Source: Nocardioides turkmenicus (lineage in GTDB: Bacteria; Actinomycetota; Actinomycetes; Propionibacteriales; Nocardioidaceae). From it: a stretch of DNA of 64,000 bases. Below the pieces are notes generated by a model. That model made no database searches. It was not told the DNA's origin and worked only from the letters and a program-made list of their open reading frames with translations. This document shows, piece by piece, positions 34,315 through 41,916 of the stretch (the stretch's first letter is position 1; each line of letters begins with the position of its first letter). Made by a program: the position numbers and the translations under genes. The stretch spans positions 62,001 to 126,000 of the forward strand of contig NZ_JAALAA010000006.1 of assembly GCF_011045035.1 (NCBI RefSeq), in the 5' to 3' direction.

Positions 34315-35691
34315 ATGGGTAGCCCAGGTTTGGCCAAGGCGATGGCGAAGATGCGCGACGCCGGCGTGGATGACGTCGCCGTGCAGACGTTCGCACATTA
34401 CTACCGCCAGCTCGAGCACGGTGAGACCGGGATGATCCCGGAGGACACGATCGAGCCGGTGGACATCCCGTCGATCCACGACGCCGAGGTCAGCGACGAC
34501 GAGGCGCACGCCGCCATCTCGACCACCGCGGTGATCAAGCTCAACGGCGGTCTCGGCACCTCGATGGGCATGGACCGTGCGAAGTCGCTGCTGTGCGTGC
34601 GCAAGGGGCTGAGCTTCCTCGACGTGATCGCCCGCCAGATCCTGCACATGCGCAAGACCTACGACGTACGTCTCCCGCTGCTGCTGATGAACTCCTTCCG
34701 CACCTCCGAGGACAGCCTGGCCGCGCTCGAGCGCTACCAGGACCTGCCGGTGGAGGGTCTGCCGCTGGAGTTCCTGCAGAACCGCGAGCCGCGCCTGCTC
34801 GCCGACGACCTGACCCCGGTCGAGTGGCCCAAGGACCCCGAGCTCGAGTGGTGCCCGCCCGGCCACGGCGACATCTACACCGCCCTGCTCGACACCGGCC
34901 TCCTCGACCTGCTCATCGAGCAGGGCTACGAGCGCGTCTTCGTCTCCAACTCCGACAACCTCGGCGCCGTCCCCGACGAGAAGGTCGCCGGCTGGTTCGC
35001 GAAGAGCGGAGCGCCCTTCGCCATCGAGGCCGTACGCCGCACCCCGAGCGACCGCAAGGGCGGCCACTTCGCGCGCCGCAAGTCCGACGGCCGCCTCATC
35101 CTCCGTGAGACCGCGCAGACGCGTGACGAGGACAAGGTGGCGCTGCAGGACCTCAGCCGCCACAAGTACTGCTCGACCAACAACATCTGGTTCGACCTCA
35201 AGGCGCTCAAGAAGGTCCTCACCGAGCGCGACGGCATTCTCGGCCTGCCGCTGATCCGCAACGAGAAGACCGTCGACCCCTCGGACCCGAAGACCCCGAA
35301 GGTCATCCAGATCGAGACCGCCATGGGCGCCGCGATCGAGGTCTTCGAGGGGTCGCAGCTGATCGAGGTCGGCCGTGACCGGTTCGTGCCGGTCAAGACG
35401 ACCAACGACCTGCTCGTGCTCCGCTCCGACGTCTACGACATCGGCGAGGACTTCGTGCTCGACCAGGTCGCCGAGGTGGTGCCGTTCATCGACCTGGACA
35501 GCGACTACTACAAGTACGTCGCCAACTTCGACGAGCGCTTCCCCGAGGGTGCCCCGTCGTTGCGCAAGGCGTCGTCCCTCACCGTCAACGGCGACTGGAC
35601 CTTCGGCAAGGGCGTCCAGGTCATCGGCGCGGTCGAGCTCGACGGCGCCAGTGCCGAACGCGTCGCGCCCGCCACGGTCCTCTCCGACTAG
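34315..35691 (+). CDS. UTP-glucose-1-phosphate uridylyltransferase, UGP (eukaryotic-like) type
   Basis: A 458-residue pyrophosphorylase making UDP-glucose. The nucleotide motif KLNGGLGTSMGMDRAKSLL is that of the UDPGP family (UGP2-like), not the shorter bacterial GalU. NSDNLGA and GGHFARRKSDG follow, and the C-terminal beta-helix is complete. TAGGCT lies 7 bases before the ATG at 34315, so the mRNA is probably leaderless. The galU position in this locus is conserved, but many relatives have the GalU type here. Confidence 0.88.
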   Translation: MGSPGLAKAMAKMRDAGVDDVAVQTFAHYYRQLEHGETGMIPEDTIEPVDIPSIHDAEVSDDEAHAAISTTAVIKLNGGLGTSMGMDRAKSLLCVRKGLSFLDVIARQILHMRKTYDVRLPLLLMNSFRTSEDSLAALERYQDLPVEGLPLEFLQNREPRLLADDLTPVEWPKDPELEWCPPGHGDIYTALLDTGLLDLLIEQGYERVFVSNSDNLGAVPDEKVAGWFAKSGAPFAIEAVRRTPSDRKGGHFARRKSDGRLILRETAQTRDEDKVALQDLSRHKYCSTNNIWFDLKALKKVLTERDGILGLPLIRNEKTVDPSDPKTPKVIQIETAMGAAIEVFEGSQLIEVGRDRFVPVKTTNDLLVLRSDVYDIGEDFVLDQVAEVVPFIDLDSDYYKYVANFDERFPEGAPSLRKASSLTVNGDWTFGKGVQVIGAVELDGASAERVAPATVLSD

Positions 35692-35701
35692 TGTTGGCGG
35701 G

Positions 35702-36910
35702 GTGACCCCCGCCGAATACCGCGAGCGAATCCTGGCCGACCTCGAGCCGATGCCGGCCTACCCGCAGCCTCTGATGGACTGCCTGGGGCTGGCGGCGGCC
35801 GAGGACATCCATGCCGAGGTCGCGCTGCCGGGCTTCGACAACTCCTCGATGGACGGCTACGCAGTCCGCTACGCCGACGTCGCGACCGCCTCGGCGGAGG
35901 CGCCGGTGCGGTTGCCGGTGCTCGGCGAGATCGGCGCCGGACAGGCTTCGCTGCTGGCGCTCCCGCCGGGTGCGGCGGCGAAGATCATGACGGGTGCGCC
36001 GCTGCCCACGGGTGCCGACACGGTCGTGCCGTACGAGTGGACCGACCGCGGCGTCGCCGAGGTCGAGATCCGGCAGACGCCCGACGAGGCCCAGCACGTC
36101 CGCTACGCCGGCGAGGACGTCGCCAAGGGCGACCTGCTCATCCCTGCCGGCACCGTGCTCGGTCCACGCCACCTCGGTCTGATCGCCTCCGTCGGCCGCG
36201 CGCAGGTGGCGGTCCGGCCGCGGCCGCGGGTCGTGGTGCTCTCGACCGGCACCGAGCTGCGCGAGCCGGGGGAGACCCTGGGTCACGACTCGATCTACGA
36301 CGGCAACTCCTTCCTCCTGGCCGCCGCCGCCCGCAAAGCCGGCGCGATCGCCTACCGCGTCGGGATCGTGCCCGACGAGCCGCGGGCGTTCATGACCGCG
36401 CTCTCCGACCAGCTCGTACGCGCCGACCTGGTGGTCACCTCCGGCGGCGTCTCGATGGGCGACTACGACGTGGTCAAGGAGGCGTTGACCCCGGAGGGCG
36501 TCTGGTTCGGCCCCGTGAGCATGCAGCCGGGCAAGCCCCAGGGATTCGGCCGCATCGGTGAGGAGCGGGTGCCGGTCCTGTGCCTCCCCGGCAACCCGGT
36601 CTCCTCGTTCGTCTCGTTCGAGCTCTTCGTGCTGCCGGCGCTGCGCCGGCTGATGGGCATGACCCCCGAGGCCCGCCCCGTACGCCGTGCCGCCCTGACC
36701 CACGCCGTGCGCTCCCCGAAGGGCAAGGAGCAGTATCTTCGCGGGTGGTACGACGGCTCGCGTGCGGGCGTCTCGCCCATCGGCGGCCCGGGCTCCCACC
36801 TGATCGGCGACCTGGCCGGCGCGAACTGCCTGATCGTGGTCCCGCCGGAGACGACCGCGCTGGACAAGGGCGCCGAGGTGGACGTGATCGAGCTGGACGT
36901 GGAGTTCTGA
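35702..36910 (+). CDS. MoeA/gephyrin-like protein, probable Glp
   Basis: A 402-residue molybdopterin molybdotransferase family protein: the MoeA N-terminal domain (DNSSMDGYAVRYADV), KIMTGAPLPTGADTVVPYE, the MogA-like domain (VVVLSTGTEL, TSGGVSMGDYD) and PGNPVSSFVSFE. By position (galU - moeA - rimJ - membrane protein) it matches Glp of Corynebacterium, a gephyrin-like partner of FtsZ. It may still insert molybdate, since moaC and mog follow. The GTG at 35702 fits; TAGTGT 7 bases upstream suggests a leaderless mRNA. Which role dominates cannot be told from sequence. Confidence 0.85.
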   Translation: MTPAEYRERILADLEPMPAYPQPLMDCLGLAAAEDIHAEVALPGFDNSSMDGYAVRYADVATASAEAPVRLPVLGEIGAGQASLLALPPGAAAKIMTGAPLPTGADTVVPYEWTDRGVAEVEIRQTPDEAQHVRYAGEDVAKGDLLIPAGTVLGPRHLGLIASVGRAQVAVRPRPRVVVLSTGTELREPGETLGHDSIYDGNSFLLAAAARKAGAIAYRVGIVPDEPRAFMTALSDQLVRADLVVTSGGVSMGDYDVVKEALTPEGVWFGPVSMQPGKPQGFGRIGEERVPVLCLPGNPVSSFVSFELFVLPALRRLMGMTPEARPVRRAALTHAVRSPKGKEQYLRGWYDGSRAGVSPIGGPGSHLIGDLAGANCLIVVPPETTALDKGAEVDVIELDVEF

Positions 36911-37380
36911 TGGCTGACAGGTTGACCCACGTCGACGAGACCGGGGCGGCCCGGATGGTCGACGTCTCCGAGAAGGCGGTCACGGCCCGCACCGCGACCG
37001 CGTCCGGGCGGGTTCTGGTCTCGCCCGAGGTGATCGAGCTGCTTCGCGGGGAGGGCGTACCCAAGGGTGACGCGCTCGCCGTCGCCCGCATCGCCGGGAT
37101 CATGGGCGCCAAGAAGACCCCCGATCTGATCCCGCTGTGCCACCCGCTGGCGGTCTCTGGCGTCAAGGTCGAGCTAAACGTCTCCGACGAGTCGGTGGAC
37201 ATCACCGCGACCGTCAAGACCACCGATCGCACCGGCGTCGAGATGGAGGCGCTGACCGCCGTCGCCGTCGCCGGTCTGACCGTGGTCGACATGATCAAGG
37301 CCGTCGACAAGAGGGCGGTCATCACCGATATCCAGGTCGAGACGAAGACCGGCGGAAAGTCGGGGGACTTCACCCGATGA
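36910..37380 (+). CDS. moaC: Cyclic pyranopterin monophosphate synthase
   Basis: A 156-residue MoaC acting with MoaA in the first step of molybdenum-cofactor synthesis. THVDETGAARMVDVSEK, GKKTPDLIPLCHPL-like AKKTPDLIPLCHPLAVSG and the EMEALTAVAVAGLTVVDMIK helix hold the catalytic Lys and metal-site residues. The ATG shares a base with the upstream stop (TGATG) and its own stop overlaps the mog start, so the three genes are translated together. Confidence 0.93.
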   Translation: MADRLTHVDETGAARMVDVSEKAVTARTATASGRVLVSPEVIELLRGEGVPKGDALAVARIAGIMGAKKTPDLIPLCHPLAVSGVKVELNVSDESVDITATVKTTDRTGVEMEALTAVAVAGLTVVDMIKAVDKRAVITDIQVETKTGGKSGDFTR

Positions 37381-37853
37381 GCCTGAAAGCGACCGTCGTC
37401 GTCGCCTCCAACCGCGCCTCGGCCGGTGTTTACGAGGACACCACCGGACCCCTCCTGGTCGCCTTCCTGGAAGAGCTCGGTTTCGTGGTCGGCCCGCCCG
37501 AGGTCGTACGCGACGGCGACCCGGTCGGCGAGGCGATCGCCCGCGCGGCGAAGGCCGGTGCGCGGGTCGTCCTCACCACCGGAGGCACCGGGCTGACCCC
37601 CACCGACCGCACCCCCGAGGTCACCCGTCCGCTGCTCGACCGCGAGATCCCCGGCATCGCCGAGGGCATCCGGGCGGCCGGAGTGGCCAAGGGGATCCCG
37701 ACGGCGCTACTGTCCCGCGGTCTGGCCGGTCAGATCGGAGCGTGCGTGGTGGTGAACCTTCCCGGGTCCCGGGGCGGTGTGAAGGATGCGATCGACGTGC
37801 TGCGTCCGGTGCTGCCCCACGCGGTGGAGCAGTCGGTCGGCAGTGATCACTGA
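37377..37853 (+). CDS. MogA/MoaB-family molybdopterin adenylyltransferase
   Basis: A 158-residue protein with VVVASNRASAGVYEDTTGP, VLTTGGTGLTPTDRTPEVT and NLPGSRGGVKDAIDVL motifs. It activates molybdopterin with ATP before metal insertion by MoeA. It overlaps moaC by 4 bases (ATGA). MogA and MoaB are close paralogues, so no symbol is given. Confidence 0.9.
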   Translation: MSLKATVVVASNRASAGVYEDTTGPLLVAFLEELGFVVGPPEVVRDGDPVGEAIARAAKAGARVVLTTGGTGLTPTDRTPEVTRPLLDREIPGIAEGIRAAGVAKGIPTALLSRGLAGQIGACVVVNLPGSRGGVKDAIDVLRPVLPHAVEQSVGSDH

Positions 37854-37865
37854 GTGGAACCATTC

Positions 37866-38465
37866 ATGAGTGATCCCGGCTGGCCTGCTGTGCTGTCCCA
37901 CGGCGCGGTGACCGTACGCCCGCTCGACCGCACCGACGCCAAGGCCTGGACCGAGGCTCGCCGCCGGTCGGCGGCCTGGCTGCACCAGTGGGACGCGACC
38001 GTGCCGCCGGGATCGAGCGCCCGACCCACGACGTTCGCCAGCCTCGTACGTCGTCTTCGCCGTCAGGCCAAGCGCGGGACGACCTATCCCTTCGCGATCG
38101 ATGTCGACGGTGTCTTCGCAGGTCAGGTCACGGTCAACAACATCGTGCGGGGCTCGGCGCAGTTCGCCTCGATCGGCTACTGGATCGACCAGCGCTTCGC
38201 CGGCCGCGGCGTGATGCCGCTGGCGGTGGCGCTGGTCATCGACCACTGTTTCACCACCGCGCGGCTGCACCGGATCGAGATCTGCATCCGTCCGGAGAAC
38301 TCCAACTCGCTCCGCGTCGTGGAGAAGCTGGGCATCAACGAGATCGGATATGCGCCCCGATTTCTGCATATCGACGGTGCCTGGCGAGATCACCGCATCT
38401 TCGCGATAACGGTTGAAGAATGTCACCAAGGAATGCTGGCCAGACTCGGTTTGTCACCTGAATGA
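37866..38465 (+). CDS. RimJ/RimL-type GNAT acetyltransferase
   Basis: A 199-residue GNAT protein of the ribosomal-protein acetyltransferase type (TVRPLDRTDAKAWTEARRRS, SIGYWIDQRFAGRGVMPLAV, RIEICIRPENSNSLRVVEKL). Its position matches rimJ/Rv0995 in the galU-glp locus. The ATG at 37866 is used; a GTG at 37854, directly after the mog stop, is an equal alternative. The substrate is unproven. Confidence 0.82.
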   Translation: MSDPGWPAVLSHGAVTVRPLDRTDAKAWTEARRRSAAWLHQWDATVPPGSSARPTTFASLVRRLRRQAKRGTTYPFAIDVDGVFAGQVTVNNIVRGSAQFASIGYWIDQRFAGRGVMPLAVALVIDHCFTTARLHRIEICIRPENSNSLRVVEKLGINEIGYAPRFLHIDGAWRDHRIFAITVEECHQGMLARLGLSPE

Positions 38466-38566
38466 GGCATTGACTTCGGCGTGTCCTGCTGAAATCACAC
38501 AAGTCACACGCGACACACCACTGCACGTCCGCCTACGGGCTGGTAATGGCTCCTACGCTTCTTGAC

Positions 38567-39373
38567 GTGGACCCGAGCGCACTCATCTTCGTCGCCCTCG
38601 CCGTGGCGTGGGCGGTGTACTTGGTGCCCAAAGCGCTCGAACACACCGCGACGGCCGAGGACGGGACCAAGAGCCGGGCCAGCGTCGCCATCTCCAAGTC
38701 CCGTCGGATCCTCGCACGGCGCGAGGCCACCGGCAAGGACTCCACCGACCTGGTGACCGAGAAGTCGTCGAGGAAGCCGGAGGCCGCAGAGAAGCCCGCT
38801 CCGCGCCCCGTCCCGATGGCCGTACGCCGCCGCGCGGCTCGCGCCGCGGCCAAGCGCCGTTCGATCGTCCTGGGCGTGCTCGTCTTCGGCCTGGCCGTGG
38901 TCGGCGCGCTCGCTGGCTTCGGGGTCTTCGGCCCGGTGTGGATCGCGATCCCGGCCGGGCTGGTCGTCGCCTGGCTGGTGACCTGCCGACTTAGCGTGCG
39001 CCACCAGCGAGAGGTCTGGGCCCGGATCCCGTTCCCGGAGGAAATCCCCGAGCCCGAGCCGGTCGCCCCGCCCCGGGTCACCTTCGACATCGACCACGAC
39101 ACCGGCGACCTGGTGGCCGTGGTCGAGCACGACGACACCGGCGAGCAGCTCCCCGAGGGTGCCTGGAAGCCGGTGGAGACCCCGCTGCCGACGTACGTCT
39201 CCAAGGAGGCCGCGCCGCGCCGCACGGTGCGCACCATCGACCTCGACGCCACCGGCGTGTGGAGCTCGGGCCGCAACGCCGCCGACTCCGAGCTCGTCCG
39301 CCAGGCCGAGGAGGCCGAGCGCGCCGCGGCGGCAGCCGCCGAAGAGGCGCGCGGCCGCGCCACGGGCTCCTGA
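38567..39373 (+). CDS. Multi-span membrane protein, probable GlpR/SepX homologue
   Basis: A 268-residue protein: TM1 (SALIFVALAVAWAVYLVPKA, residues 4-23), a basic linker to about 100, two more TMs (about 105-145, VLGVLVFGLAVVGALAGFGV then VWIAIPAGLVVAWLV), and an acidic C-terminal region ending in an Ala/Glu-rich coiled coil. GTG at 38567 is chosen because TACGCT lies 7 bases upstream. By order after rimJ it corresponds to the membrane receptor of Glp (GlpR) in Corynebacterium and SepX in Streptomyces, proteins of the division machinery. Homology is inferred from position and layout. Confidence 0.7.
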   Translation: MDPSALIFVALAVAWAVYLVPKALEHTATAEDGTKSRASVAISKSRRILARREATGKDSTDLVTEKSSRKPEAAEKPAPRPVPMAVRRRAARAAAKRRSIVLGVLVFGLAVVGALAGFGVFGPVWIAIPAGLVVAWLVTCRLSVRHQREVWARIPFPEEIPEPEPVAPPRVTFDIDHDTGDLVAVVEHDDTGEQLPEGAWKPVETPLPTYVSKEAAPRRTVRTIDLDATGVWSSGRNAADSELVRQAEEAERAAAAAAEEARGRATGS

Positions 39374-39427
39374 ATGCCTACTGATTGGGTAACACCCGCG
39401 ACGAGGTGCTAACGTTTCTCATCGCTT

Positions 39428-39503
39428 GGGGCTGTGGCGCAGTTGGTAGCGCGTCTCGTTCGCAATGAGAAGGCCAGGGGTTCGAATCCCCTCAGCTCCA
39501 CCA
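39428..39503 (+). tRNA. tRNA-Ala (CGC anticodon)
   Basis: Acceptor GGGGCTG/CAGCTCC, D-arm GCGC-AGTTGGTA-GCGC, anticodon loop TTCGCAA (anticodon CGC) on stem TCTCG/TGAGA, T-arm AGGGG-TTCGAAT-CCCCT and an encoded CCA at 39501-39503. Accessory genes begin directly after it, so its 3' end may be an attachment site. Confidence 0.93.
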
Positions 39504-39520
39504 AAGAAGTAGCAGGTCAG

Positions 39521-39568
39521 AGCGGGCATCTGTCATCCAAAACCAAAGAGGATGAACAGATGCCCGCT
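39521..39568. repeat. 18-19 bp inverted repeat 18 bases after tRNA-Ala
   Basis: AGCGGGCATCTGTCATCC (39521-39538) pairs with GGATGAACAGATGCCCGCT (39550-39568) with a one-base bulge and an 11-base loop. It may be the tRNA terminator or the end of a lost mobile element. The 346 bases from 39504 to 39849 hold no gene that I can support; nothing else was recognised there. Confidence 0.65.
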
Positions 39569-39849
39569 CGGCATTTCTCCGTGATAACTCGGAACTCCCG
39601 CGGCGCTTGAGGCACCATGTGCGAGGCGACGTCTACCACTTGACCTTGTGTGACATGTGCAGGAGCCATCTCTAGACGCCCTGAGCTGCTGAGCGTGCCG
39701 CTTCCTGCGACGGAGGTGGGGCGCTCGCGTTGCTTGTGCGACCGGTCCGTCGCGTGCCGTCGCGGTCGCTGCGATGTGCGCCACAGCACTTTCGTGGCCG
39801 CGGTGCCAGAATCGTCGAGCCGTCCCCTCGTCATGGAAAGCAGGTGACA

Positions 39850-40209
39850 GTGGATCTTGGTCTATCCGGCCGGATCGCGGTCGTGCCGGGGCGACCTCGG
39901 GACTCGGAGCAGCGGTGGTGCGAGAGCTTTCAGCCAAAGGCGTTGACGTCGCCATCGGAGGACGACGAGCCGAAATCGCCACTGCACAGGCACAGGCGCT
40001 TCCTTCCACCGTGGGATCGGCGTGGACATCACCACCGCCGACGGCCAACGTGCGCTGGTGGACGCGGCGACCAGCCGCTTCGGCCCGGTCGGACGCTTCG
40101 GCACACCCGAGGAGTTCGCGGCTGCTGTCACCTTCCTTGCCAGCATCCAGGCGTCCCACATCACGGGCGAACAGATCCGCTGCGACGGCGGCCTCGTCAG
40201 GTCCACTGA
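39850..40209 (+). pseudogene. Decayed short-chain dehydrogenase
   Basis: The GTG at 39850 begins a fragment VDLGLSGRIAVV. One base is then missing near 39888, after which another frame gives GATSGLGAAVVRELSAKGVD and VAIGGRRAEIATAQAQA. A further shift near 40010 leads to VDITTADGQRALVDAATSRF. The frame then jumps from FGPV directly to GRFGTPEEFAAAVTFLA and HITGEQIRCDGGLV, so roughly 100 residues including NNAG and the catalytic YxxxK are deleted. The gene cannot work. Confidence 0.75.
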
Positions 40210-40255
40210 CCCGTGCGGGTCTGTGACCAAATCGGAGACCCGTTTGCGGCAGAGG

Positions 40256-40585
40256 TCAACCGATGAGGAGCCAGAGCAGATGGACCGAGAGCGCCGCGGT
40301 AGCGGTGCTCAAGGAAACCACCCTGCGAAAGGGCGGGTGTGATCGCTCCGAGTGCATACCTCGTACATGCTTGTCGTACCGCGTGGCGGTCGAGCACGCG
40401 ATGGCGACTGCGACCGTGAGATACGCGACTGCAGAGACGATACCTACCGGGCCGACGTGGGGCGCAGCCTTCAAGCAGATGGTGGCAACTACCAGGTAAC
40501 CCAGGACGGTTCGTGACCAGGCCAGGCTGGTGCGTTCCGGTTGAAGGCCTGGGTCTCGCAGCGGGGGGCTGTTCGTGTGCCTCAC
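40256..40585 (-). CDS. DUF202 membrane protein (second of a pair)
   Basis: A 109-residue protein with the DUF202 signature RDPGLQPERTSLAWSRTVLG and three hydrophobic segments (about 28-45, 52-70, 88-107). The GTG at 40585 overlaps the stop of the first DUF202 gene (GTGA). The function is unknown; the family is small inner-membrane proteins that often occur in pairs. It is last in the sulfatase-FGE operon and convergent with the SDR relic. Confidence 0.75.
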   Translation of the reverse strand: MRHTNSPPLRDPGLQPERTSLAWSRTVLGYLVVATICLKAAPHVGPVGIVSAVAYLTVAVAIACSTATRYDKHVRGMHSERSHPPFRRVVSLSTATAALSVHLLWLLIG

Positions 40586-40956
40586 AGCGTGAGCACCAAG
40601 ACACTGCTGGCTCCTGCGAGCACGACGAGCGCGAGCATGGGTACGAGCGGCGACAGGGGGAGCGGACGGTCGCTCCTCAGGGCGCGCTCCACTGCCAACC
40701 AGCGCACCGCGGCCCCGGCGCTGACAGCAGTCCCTGCCAACAGAAGGAGTACGACCACGGGTTGCCGGACACCGGACGGCCACTGCTCGACCATCAAGGT
40801 GTCGGTTGCGACCGCCGCCGCGACGACCGCAAGTGCGGTGCGGATCCAGGCCAGGAAGGTGCGTTCGTTGGCCAGGGTGAATCGGGGGTCCGGTTCGATG
40901 TGACCTCCGAGCAGGAGGCTGCGGACATCGCGGCGGCGGTTGTTCCTCGATCTCAT
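40582..40956 (-). CDS. DUF202 (YidH-like) membrane protein (first of a pair)
   Basis: A 124-residue protein with DPRFTLANERTFLAWIRTAL, the YidH/DUF202 signature, and three TM segments. Its ATG at 40956 overlaps the FGE stop (ATGA), and its stop overlaps the second DUF202 start. Co-translation with the sulfatase-activating enzyme suggests a role in the same process, perhaps membrane support for export; that is inference. Confidence 0.8.
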   Translation of the reverse strand: MRSRNNRRRDVRSLLLGGHIEPDPRFTLANERTFLAWIRTALAVVAAAVATDTLMVEQWPSGVRQPVVVLLLLAGTAVSAGAAVRWLAVERALRSDRPLPLSPLVPMLALVVLAGASSVLVLTL

Positions 40957-41900
40957 TCCGATCGTTCGTCTTTCGCGCAGCGGAACCCGATGTTCCCGCT
41001 GCAGGAGCTCGGGTCGTTGTTGGTGCGAGCTGCGACGCGGTAGCGGTTGCAGTAGGACTCATGGCAGAGGTAGGAACCCCCGCGCATCACCCGCAGCTCA
41101 CCCTGCATGGGCCCCTGGGGGTTGTGCGTCCCCGATGGCGCGTGCTCGGTCGTCCACCAGTCGGCGCACCACTCCCACACGTTGCCGGCTACGCAATACA
41201 GGCCGAAGCCGTTGGGTTCGAAGGTATCCACAGGTGCAGTTGCCCGATACCCGTCCTCGACCGTGTTGCTGGCCGGGAACTTGCCTTGCCAGATGTTGCA
41301 GCGGTGGCGTCCTTCGGGAGTGAGCTCGTCACCCCAGGCGTACCGCGCACGCTCCAGCCCGCCGCGCGCGGCATACTCCCACTCAGCCTCGGTCGGTAGA
41401 CGTAGCCCGGCCCAGGAGCAGTAGGCCAGTGCGTCGTCGTGGTCGACGTGGACGACCGGGTGGTCCATCCGGTCGTCCACGTCGCTGCCCGGCCCTTCCG
41501 GTGCGTTCCATACGGCGCCGTCGACCCGACACCACCACGGCACCGCTTCTGGGCGCTGTGCCCCTCGCCGAAGATGGGATGGGAGGAACGAGGCGAAGAC
41601 GTAGGACCAGCCATAGCGCTCGGCGCCCGTGCGATATCCGGTGTCGCTCACGAAAGTGGCGAACTCGGAGTTGGTCACGGCGTGCCGGCTGATCCAGAAC
41701 GGCGCCAGCGTCACCTGCCGCACGGGACCTTCGCCATCGCCCCGGTTGGCATCGACGTCCTCGGAGCCCATCTGGAAGGTCCCGCCGTCGAGGAGCACGA
41801 GCCCTTCTTCCATGGGCCCCGTGCGACGTCCAACCGGCGCCGCGGAAGCGAGCGGGGCAGGCCGGTCCTTGCCGGAGGGGGCGCAGCACGAGGAGCTCAT
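40953..41900 (-). CDS. Formylglycine-generating enzyme (sulfatase-modifying factor)
   Basis: A 315-residue FGE. The copper-binding active-site cysteines are C279 and C284 in YLCHESYCNRYRVAARTNN, spaced five apart as in the Streptomyces enzyme. GGTFQMGSED, AVTNSEFATFV, LRLPTEAEWEYAARGG and GNVWEWCADWW are the family motifs. It oxidises the Cys of a CxPxR motif in sulfatases to formylglycine before they fold. GGAGG lies 7 bases before the ATG at 41900. The sulfatase gene ends 16 bases upstream, and its CSPTR motif is the obvious substrate; so is the second sulfatase at 57 kb. Confidence 0.93.
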   Translation of the reverse strand: MSSSCCAPSGKDRPAPLASAAPVGRRTGPMEEGLVLLDGGTFQMGSEDVDANRGDGEGPVRQVTLAPFWISRHAVTNSEFATFVSDTGYRTGAERYGWSYVFASFLPSHLRRGAQRPEAVPWWCRVDGAVWNAPEGPGSDVDDRMDHPVVHVDHDDALAYCSWAGLRLPTEAEWEYAARGGLERARYAWGDELTPEGRHRCNIWQGKFPASNTVEDGYRATAPVDTFEPNGFGLYCVAGNVWEWCADWWTTEHAPSGTHNPQGPMQGELRVMRGGSYLCHESYCNRYRVAARTNNDPSSCSGNIGFRCAKDERSE

Positions 41901-41916
41901 GGTCGTCCTCCGGTTC

